DNA from: a virus
IMG/VR virus record: IMGVR_UViG_3300017917_001958
Location: 1-64,000 of that record
Length of the DNA stretch: 64,000 bases
Strand: one strand, 5' to 3'
Below the pieces are notes generated by a model. That model did not search any database and was not told the DNA's origin. It saw nothing but the letters and a program-made list of their open reading frames with translations. A program made the translations under genes and the position numbers. Shown one piece after another: positions 21,345 to 28,600 of this stretch; within the stretch, counting starts at the first letter, position 1, and each line of letters begins with the position of its first letter.

Positions 21345-22365
21345 AGTTTTTTACTTTAATAGTTTTTGATTTTGTTTTATTTTTTTCTTTTCTAGTTAAT
21401 CTGAGGAATGGGTTTAAAAATTTTATCCATCCATCATCTGATTTTGGCAGTATATTAAATATTCCATCTTCCAACATCATTTTCATGGTATTTTTATAAG
21501 ATCTGCCTTCGGGGTCTAAAGATTCACTTATTAATGAATCAATGTTTTCTTTTGCTTCGTCAGTTAAAAACGGTTCATCTAAACTAACAATTTTATTGTT
21601 TAAATAGTAAAACTCATCACCTAAAACACCATGTTTAGTAACACCTGTTAATACTTTTTGTATTAATTTGTTATTTTTATTTTCTTCAAAAATAATGTTA
21701 CTTCTTTCTTTAATGTAAGTTAAGTCAATAGGTTTTGTTCTTATTTCAGGGAATAAATCAAGTAGACTTTTAATTCCTAAACCTTTAATTCCGGCAATAC
21801 TATCTGAAGCATCACCACACATCATTTTAACTAATTTTACGTTTTCAATTAAAATATTTTCGTGTTCATAAACAATTAAATCTTTTTGATTATAAAGTTT
21901 ACCGTGACTTGGGTTATAAATTTTTGTAGTTTCTGAAACAAGTTGCGTTAGATCGCCATCGGACGAATAAATGATTTTATTCTCTACAGGAGAATGTTGA
22001 GTATAGTAAGCAATGCAATCATCGGTCTCACAATACTCATACTCTCCTTGTCTAACATATAATTCTTCAAGATATTGTTTTATTCTATCTCTTTGGTAAT
22101 TATATGAATTAAGTTCTTCTTCTGTTTTGATTCTTGTCCTTCTATTTTCTTTATAATGGCAGTAAATTTTTTTTCTACTTTGTGATCCATCTACTCCATC
22201 CCAAAAAACTACAATTTTATCTAAATGATATGTTTCAAATGATCTCCTAAGAGTATTGAGAAAATGATATATTCCCCCAATGTGTGTTCCTTTATAGAAA
22301 TAATTTTTAACACCATAAAACCCAATCGTGAGTAAATTATCACCATCAACTAATAAAACGGACAT
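21337..22365 (-). CDS. rnh: 5'-3' exonuclease / RNase H, FEN family (T4 Rnh-like)
   Basis: A 342-aa protein of the PIN/FEN fold that removes RNA primers and 5' flaps from lagging strands. Acidic metal-site residues are visible: LLVDGDNL at the N-terminus, VVFWDGVDGSQSRKK (about 50-64), ETDDCIAY (about 113-120), YSSDGDLTQL, and GDASDSIAGIKGLGIKS (about 183-200), the helix-hairpin-helix DNA-binding part. The C-terminus is very basic. T4 Rnh is 305 aa. It lies directly after uvsX, so recombination and primer-removal genes are linked. Confidence 0.9.
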   Translation of the reverse strand: MSVLLVDGDNLLTIGFYGVKNYFYKGTHIGGIYHFLNTLRRSFETYHLDKIVVFWDGVDGSQSRKKIYCHYKENRRTRIKTEEELNSYNYQRDRIKQYLEELYVRQGEYEYCETDDCIAYYTQHSPVENKIIYSSDGDLTQLVSETTKIYNPSHGKLYNQKDLIVYEHENILIENVKLVKMMCGDASDSIAGIKGLGIKSLLDLFPEIRTKPIDLTYIKERSNIIFEENKNNKLIQKVLTGVTKHGVLGDEFYYLNNKIVSLDEPFLTDEAKENIDSLISESLDPEGRSYKNTMKMMLEDGIFNILPKSDDGWIKFLNPFLRLTRKEKNKTKSKTIKVKNYE

Positions 22366-22379
22366 TTAATTTTTTTTTA

Positions 22380-23387
22380 TTATTCTTCAATACTTGGTTC
22401 GTCAAAATTTTCAACAAGTTCTAACTCTCCAGTGATTCCTAAAGTTTCTTTCCAAAGTGATGAATATTCTTTTTTATATTCGTCCAACGCTTCTTTAGTA
22501 TCATCAATATATCCGGTAGGTACCGCAATTACTTTTCCATCTTTATATTGTAGACCATTAACATGGTTCTTTAAAACAGAGATTTTTGTTCTAATTGCAA
22601 ACGCCACTTTTCTACCATCTTTAACCGCATCGATGTGATTAATTCCGGCTTTCTTTTGGTTACCAAATAAAAATACAAATGATGATGCTAACCATAATGC
22701 TTCACCACCTTTTGCTTTAATTTCAGGTTGACCAAATGGATTATCCGGTAGATCAACCCATGGTTGATTAACCACAACTAATGTACTGTATAATGGATTT
22801 TCTTTTGTTGGGTAATCTTCTTTTTTAGATTTAGAAATTCTTGAATGAAGACCCATTCCAATTTTATCTGCGAGAGCAGCTGCATTATGTTGCTTACCTC
22901 CCTTACCTTCAAATGTCATTTTACATGGAACCGAACCAACGGAATCCCATAAAAATAAAATTGATTGTGTGATGTCACCTTTTTCTTGTGCATCTAACAC
23001 TTCATGCATGAAATCTGTAATTTGTTCGATATATTCAAAACTATCGTTAAAAATAAAATCACCAATCCATTCACCATTTACATCTTTTTCCGCTTGTAAT
23101 CCTAATTGAATTGCATGTTCCCAATTCCATTTTTTTTCTGTGATAATAAAAACAGGTAAGTGACCTTTCTTTTGAGCGTCCGCAGCTGCTAAAATCATTG
23201 CCGTTGTTTTTGACGTATTAGAATGTCCTAATAACATATTAATACCACCCATAATTGGTCCGGGTAATCCCGTTGCCTTTAAAAAAGCTTCTCCGCAGTA
23301 ATAATAACTCGGATCTTTATATTTTGTAGTCGATGAAAATTTTTTCTTTATATCTGAATCAAATGTTTTTTTCTTAATTCCGGCCAT
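22380..23387 (-). CDS. uvsX: RecA-like recombinase, T4 UvsX-like
   Basis: A strand-exchange ATPase for recombination-dependent replication. Walker A is the T4-like variant GHSNTSKTT (about residues 50-58). Walker B-like ILFLWDSVGSVPCK follows (about 120-133), then TLVVVNQPWVDLPDNPFGQP, a RecA L2-like region. I start at the ATG at 23387 (335 aa, MAGIKKKTFDSD). The longer in-frame ATG at 23426 lies inside a hairpin that ends the gp32 transcript region. A C-terminal acidic tail (LELVENFDEPSIEE) is present. Confidence 0.9.
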   Translation of the reverse strand: MAGIKKKTFDSDIKKKFSSTTKYKDPSYYYCGEAFLKATGLPGPIMGGINMLLGHSNTSKTTAMILAAADAQKKGHLPVFIITEKKWNWEHAIQLGLQAEKDVNGEWIGDFIFNDSFEYIEQITDFMHEVLDAQEKGDITQSILFLWDSVGSVPCKMTFEGKGGKQHNAAALADKIGMGLHSRISKSKKEDYPTKENPLYSTLVVVNQPWVDLPDNPFGQPEIKAKGGEALWLASSFVFLFGNQKKAGINHIDAVKDGRKVAFAIRTKISVLKNHVNGLQYKDGKVIAVPTGYIDDTKEALDEYKKEYSSLWKETLGITGELELVENFDEPSIEE

Positions 23388-23407
23388 ATATTTAATTTTT
23401 TTAAGAA

Positions 23408-23448
23408 AAGAATCCCCAGTAAACAAACGCAGGAAACCGGGGATTCTT
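23408..23448 (-). terminator. Hairpin between gp32 and uvsX
   Basis: Perfect 10-bp arms AAGAATCCCC (23408-23417) and GGGGATTCTT (23439-23448) with a 21-nt loop. On the minus strand the stem is followed by a T-rich stretch (TTCTTTTCTT). It could be a partial terminator that lets gp32 be made in excess over the downstream genes. Confidence 0.65.
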
Positions 23449-23468
23449 AATATTATTTAATTTATTTA

Positions 23469-24305
23469 CTAAAATGGTAAGTCATCATCAACCTCACTAT
23501 CTTCCTGTGGGTCTACAATAGGTGTTGATGGTTTCGTGATTGTTTCGTCACTAGTACTGTTTGAAACATATTTCTTTAGGTCTGAGTCCCAACGTGGTAC
23601 CTCTCCTTTTGCTATTAATTCCAAATAATCCTCACTCTTTTTAGCATAAACATCAGACCAAACTAAACTATCTTCTAACCAAGATTTTGCAATATTTTCA
23701 TCAGTGTGTAATGGACTTGCATCTTCAGGGATAATTGAGTTAATAACCGTGTATTCACTACCTTTACCTGATTTAGATAATGTTAAAGATAAAATTAAAT
23801 CTCTACCATTTTCTGGATTGGTAATATCCCCTTTATTACGAAAGATTGGGAATATTTTATCTAAGGTACCATCACCTTTAGCATTATGTTTAAATCTCCA
23901 AAATTTTACTCCATCATTTTCTTTATCTCGATCGATAACTTTTACAATATAAAATTTACGGGATCTGTATTGACGAGCCAATTCTTTATCGGATTCATCT
24001 CCGGTTGACATTAATCCGTCATATACGTCATTTAAAGGTGAACGTTTTCCTTCTTGTTTTGGGTCGTATACTTTAACCCATTTACCATCCACTTGAACTT
24101 CGTGGAAATAAACCTCAACAAATGGTGATGAACCATCTTTTGTAGGTAAAATCCTAACTCTTCTTTCTTCTCCTTTAGAACCCTTAGGTAATAAAGTAGT
24201 GAAAAACTTTTTCATTCGATCCTCTTGAGGAACTTTGTTTCCATTGCCACCTGTGGCGTTTTTACTTTTCTCATACTGAGACATTACTGAATCATACGTT
24301 GACAT
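23469..24305 (-). CDS. 32: Single-stranded DNA-binding protein, T4 gp32-like, cysteine-free, with DDDLPF tip
   Basis: A 278-aa protein in the gp32 position, first of the uvsX/FEN/gp41 operon, and close to T4 gp32 (301 aa). The N-terminal basic arm and OB-type core (RRVRILPTKDGSSPFVEVYF ... RKFYIVKVIDRDKENDGVKFWRF) fit the family. The T4 protein has a zinc site built from cysteines, but this one contains no cysteine at all. It ends in an acidic tail with the tip DDDLPF, which resembles the C-terminal tip of cellular SSBs (DDDIPF). A terminator lies just upstream and a hairpin just downstream. No late motif precedes it. Confidence 0.85.
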   Translation of the reverse strand: MSTYDSVMSQYEKSKNATGGNGNKVPQEDRMKKFFTTLLPKGSKGEERRVRILPTKDGSSPFVEVYFHEVQVDGKWVKVYDPKQEGKRSPLNDVYDGLMSTGDESDKELARQYRSRKFYIVKVIDRDKENDGVKFWRFKHNAKGDGTLDKIFPIFRNKGDITNPENGRDLILSLTLSKSGKGSEYTVINSIIPEDASPLHTDENIAKSWLEDSLVWSDVYAKKSEDYLELIAKGEVPRWDSDLKKYVSNSTSDETITKPSTPIVDPQEDSEVDDDLPF

Positions 24306-24343
24306 GTTTTTAAAATTTAAATTGTTTATGTTAAAATATAGAT

Positions 24344-24372
24344 AAAAAAACCCGAATTAAAAAATCCGGGTT
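24344..24372 (-). terminator. Rho-independent terminator after the Dps-like gene
   Basis: Arms AACCCG (24349-24354) and CGGGTT (24367-24372), extended by AT pairs. On the minus strand a run of seven T follows. It separates the small late genes (25614-24393) from gp32. Confidence 0.8.
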
Positions 24373-24392
24373 AATTTTTTTTGAAATTTTTT

Positions 24393-24764
24393 TTATTCTA
24401 ATGTTAATAAGTAATTTAGTTTATAAAATAAACCTAACATTTCATCTCGAATATTTAATAAATTAGTATCTGTTTGATCTAATTCGTCCGTTAATTGTAT
24501 AAATGCATCACAAACGGTTTTAACCATTGCTTTTGTATCAATTTCTGATAAATTTGACAATTGGATTGTTTTTGTTTCTTCATCTAATATAAATCTACCA
24601 TACTTTCCCATTGCTTCTTCAACGTATGAATCTACTAAATCAAGTAATTCACCGAAAGTATCGTCAAACGCTTTATGTCTTGCATATCCTTTTGTTTGCC
24701 AATGTAAAATTTTAATTTGACACTGCAAACCAAGAAAAAAGTTTACGTTAGTACTTAAATTCAT
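24393..24764 (-). CDS. Small Dps/ferritin-like helical protein (DUF5856-type)
   Basis: A 123-aa all-helical protein. The segment KILHWQTKGYARHKAFDDTF, followed by LLDLVDSYVEEAMGKYG (residues about 18-56), closely recalls the Dps ferroxidase helix pattern HW...H...D...E, and a second helical pair fills the C-terminal half. Dps proteins oxidise and store iron and can bind DNA. This protein is shorter than a full Dps (about 160 aa), so activity is uncertain. It overlaps the upstream gene by 17 nt and ends at a terminator. It belongs to a late-type unit starting at 25614. Confidence 0.6.
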   Translation of the reverse strand: MNLSTNVNFFLGLQCQIKILHWQTKGYARHKAFDDTFGELLDLVDSYVEEAMGKYGRFILDEETKTIQLSNLSEIDTKAMVKTVCDAFIQLTDELDQTDTNLLNIRDEMLGLFYKLNYLLTLE

Positions 24765-25407
24765 CTTCTTGTTGTTCTGGGTTAAATGATGATCTTATGG
24801 TGTCTTTCGAATAATTTTGAATTTCGTCTTTTCTTAAAACGTATTCATTTTTACCGGATGCTTGCATCTCACCTTGTTTATGTGCAAAAAATTCTTGTGG
24901 TTTCTCGTTAAATGGATATGAATCTAATGAACGCATTTCTAATTTTTCTTGTGGTGTTTCTGGTTTCATTTTTTCAACCTGTTGACCTAAATTATCTATT
25001 TTATTCATAAGTGCGTCCATTTCACCAAGTTTTGCTTCCAAATCCGTTAGTTTAGTGAACACATCATCCATTTTAGCTATAACCGCACCATGATCTTGTT
25101 TATTGCTATCAATATCTTTTTTAATATTTTTAGTCATATTAACTAAATCGGTAATATCAATCTCTTCTGTGGTATCAGTATCCATTGGAGTTGTGCCCGC
25201 ATCTGTTATTGGTGGTACCTCTGCTGTTGCATTTGGATCAGTCGCTCCAGCATCTGGTGTTGGTGGTACCTCTGCTGTTGCATCCGGTGCCGGTACTTCT
25301 GTTTCTGGTGTCGGAGGTGGAACATCTTGTTCCATTATCATTTTTTTAGCGTATTTGTTAATAGCATTAAAACGTTTAACCTCTTCTAATAATTTTTTCT
25401 CTAACAT
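24748..25407 (-). CDS. Acidic, Pro/Ala-rich coiled-coil protein, candidate virion or prohead component
   Basis: A 219-aa protein. The N-terminal amphipathic helix (KKLLEEVKRFNAINKYAKKM, then IMEQ) resembles short helical tags seen in other proteins of this window. Residues about 28-75 are a low-complexity linker with a repeated DATAEVPPTPDAG / NATAEVPPITDAG unit. Residues about 80-150 are a predicted coiled coil (ITDLVNMTKNIKKDIDSN ... LTDLEAKLGEMDALMNKIDN). No enzyme motif is present. The ATG follows the 67-aa gene by 3 nt. An assembly or scaffold-like role is a guess from composition. Confidence 0.6.
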   Translation of the reverse strand: MLEKKLLEEVKRFNAINKYAKKMIMEQDVPPPTPETEVPAPDATAEVPPTPDAGATDPNATAEVPPITDAGTTPMDTDTTEEIDITDLVNMTKNIKKDIDSNKQDHGAVIAKMDDVFTKLTDLEAKLGEMDALMNKIDNLGQQVEKMKPETPQEKLEMRSLDSYPFNEKPQEFFAHKQGEMQASGKNEYVLRKDEIQNYSKDTIRSSFNPEQQEDEFKY

Positions 25408-25410
25408 GAT

Positions 25411-25614
25411 TTAATCTTGTAATAGTTGTCTACCATCATTTGTGATGTATTTTTTATTTATTCTTTCGACGATTCCGTCTTTTTCTCGAATTGTATAACA
25501 TTCTCCCGTTAACATATCACATTCTTCTCTTTCCATTCCATCGTTAGAAACTTTTCTAACTTGTTTTGGTTTTAAGAATTGATTAATAGTATTATTGATT
25601 TTTGAGTTTTCCAT
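25411..25614 (-). CDS. Small unknown protein, 67 aa, first gene of a late unit
   Basis: Function not recognised. It is a charged protein with a CDMLTGECYTIREKDG segment (two cysteines about 7 residues apart) followed by a basic region. It carries a clear GATATTTATA motif 9 nt before the ATG and is followed after 3 nt by the coiled-coil gene, so it is the first gene of the three-gene unit that ends at the terminator near 24350. Confidence 0.55.
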   Translation of the reverse strand: MENSKINNTINQFLKPKQVRKVSNDGMEREECDMLTGECYTIREKDGIVERINKKYITNDGRQLLQD

Positions 25615-25623
25615 ACTTTTTTA

Positions 25624-25633
25624 TATAAATATC
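25624..25633 (-). promoter_or_regulatory. Candidate late promoter motif (GATATTTATA) before 67-aa gene
   Basis: The minus strand reads AAGATATTTATA, then TAAAAAAGT and ATG (9-nt gap). It is an exact match to the consensus seen at 53735-53744 and 43174-43183. Confidence 0.6.
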
Positions 25634-25651
25634 TTAATTTTATTAATATTC

Positions 25652-28600
25652 TTATATTATATTAAAATATACTATATCACCTTCGAATAGTTTTAGTTTT
25701 TCCATTAAAGCTGGTGACATACCCATACCATAATTTGTTACTGTTGGACCTATATTTATCGGTCCTTGTACTTTTCTTTTTGGTGACGTGTCAGTATCTA
25801 ATAAATATTTTGATTCTAACATAAGACTTTTTTTATTTTGAGGGTTATAAAATTCAGTTTTAACCGTTGGTCCCATTATAATATCCGCAGTAACTTTTTT
25901 TGATAACTTGAATTTAGTTGAATAAAATAAGTAATCGGTATTTTTGATTTCTGACCATTTTAAATTCTTTGGTTTTACTGTATATGAACTTAACTGATTA
26001 ATTAAACTCATATCCATGTCGTCACTTACCGGATAATTTTCACCACCCATTCTAACAACACTCGCTCTTAACCATTCTTTATTATTTATTTTAATTTTTT
26101 GAATATATTGTTCGTTTTCCGCACCATTATATGGTATACCATACTTTGTTATACCGATATCTTTAATAAACATATCATTTTTCTCAGAATTCAATAATTT
26201 AATGATATCCGTGGTATAGCTTCCTGAAGAAGTGTTGATTGTTATAGTTGTTGGTGTAACTGTTTTATCCGTATTATTAACTTTTGCAATGGCTTTTTTA
26301 GCTATTGAATCAAACAATACTCTATAACTAGACGTAAACGAGTCTTTTGGATCCGGTAACGATGCATATGGTATTCTTGATCCTTTAAATGTTGTTGTTA
26401 TATTATTATTTCTAATATTATGAGTGACTTCCGTAATCCAATAAGACCCCCTAAACATTGGTACATTTTTTAAATAAAAAAACATTGTAGGTTGAATCAT
26501 AACATTTCCCATACATGTAACTTCACATGAATATGATGCTTGTCGATAATATTCAAATAAACCAATATCTACATTATATGCACCCGCACCTGATTCGGAT
26601 TTTGCAATATTTTCCAAAACCACAAAAGATTCTGATGTGTTTTTTAAAGATGATTGATTTAATTGTAACCCTTTAAATATACTTTGATTTTGATCACCAA
26701 AACTAACTTCAAAAGCAACAACTTTATTTGATTTAGCCAAATCACCAGTATTGAAAACTGCCGGTGTTGTAATCATCATTGGATTATTATTGTTATCGCC
26801 AATATAGTAACTGTCGTCATTATATTTAAATTTACTTCCCATATCTGTGGGATATTTTGAAACTGGACCTGTAAATTGTATAATGATTTTTGGCGAAGAA
26901 TCTTGATAATCAACATCTAAGAACGTCCCAAATAAATTTTCTGCAACCTTTTTAGAGGGTGTTATTTTAGATTGATTATTGAAATTAGTACCATAAAAAT
27001 TAACATATGCCGGTAACGGTCTCATATCAAATCCGGTACCCTGTATTAACATTGAAATTACACTATATAGATTTGTTTTTTCATTTTTAGGATCACCTAA
27101 CGATTTTAATCTTTGAATGTTAAGAAAAACTTTATCTCCAATATCTTTATTTGCTTTATCTAAGAATAAAAATTCTTCCAATAATAATCTTTGTCCGATA
27201 GAATTCCCACCAATCCATTTATCATTAAATGATTTGAAATAATTATATAATTCAATTTTAGTGTCTCTATTATTATATCCATCAATAATTGTTGTATTGT
27301 TTGTGGTTGTTTGATATTTTAAATCGTTAAATTTAGATGTTAAAATTGTTAAAAATAATGATAATCTATTTACAGAACCCGAAACTTCATTTTTTGAATT
27401 GTTTTTTAAAAATATATTATCATTTATATATTTTTGGAATGTTTTTTTATCTGATAATCCTCCTGATTTTCTATAACCCGCATAAATCAATATCAATGGT
27501 CTAAATTGAATTATGTTTGTTTCATTTAGTTCGACATCATTAGTTATAAAAAATTCATTATAATATGAATCAATGTCTTCACCAATATACAGTTTTATTA
27601 AATCTAAATTATTTTGAGTTGATTGAGATGGATCATATTCATTATAAGTAAACGGTATAAATTCATCATTTACATTTAATTCAGAAAAACCTTTAAATAC
27701 ATACGCATCGATTTCTTTAGGATTACCGATTGTTATTTTAATCCAATTATCAACTGACAACATATCGGTAGTTACATCTTTTAAGTTTTCTTCTTGTCTT
27801 TTTTTGATTGTGGTAATTAATTCATCAATATTTGTACTATCTGATTTTGTTTTTTTAACCGTTAAAATCCCTTTTAATATGTCCTGAAATTGATAATAAT
27901 ATACTTTTTCAAATCTTTTATATGGTGATTCTTCCTTTCCTTTTTCGGATGAAAATTGTAAAAACATGTCTTCAAATTCATCTAATATTTTTGGACTAAA
28001 TGTACCAATCAAATCGATTACTTTTCTATAGTTCTCAGATATTGAATATTTGTTATCATATAGTTCTCTTGTTGTTCCAGTAACAAAACTTCTATGATAT
28101 TGATCGTATGATGGAAATGTTTTACCACTAAATGTGTCATTAACATAATCATCATCCCATAGCACTCTAAAATTTGATTGTTCCTCAACTTCAAATGATT
28201 TATTCGAAGTATATGGGAAGTTAGGAAAAACACCTAATATTTTAGCGGTTTGTTCGTTGGTTACTATTTTTTTACCGATGGTACTATTATTTCCATCAGA
28301 CGGTAACAATGTATATCTTAAATCAGTATTATCAAATTTTGAATTATCTACAAATCCAGTCCAATAATTAATTTCGCTAGTAGAATCTTTACGTTTTCTT
28401 TCATTAATTGCTCCGGCATTTACATTTACATTAAAAGATGTGCTACCCGATGCAATGATATAGTGGTTATAACCATTTATGATTTCATGATATAATGCGT
28501 CATAATACGGATGAATACCGGTATCTTTATTATCACTATATGTTAAGTAATCGGTACCTATTTGAAATATATCGCCATCATTATCATCAAAAAACAAACT

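Noticed and set aside
22380-23426. Longer uvsX starting at 23426
   Set aside because: That ATG lies inside the hairpin between gp32 and uvsX. The ATG at 23387 gives a normal N-terminus with an A/T-rich leader.
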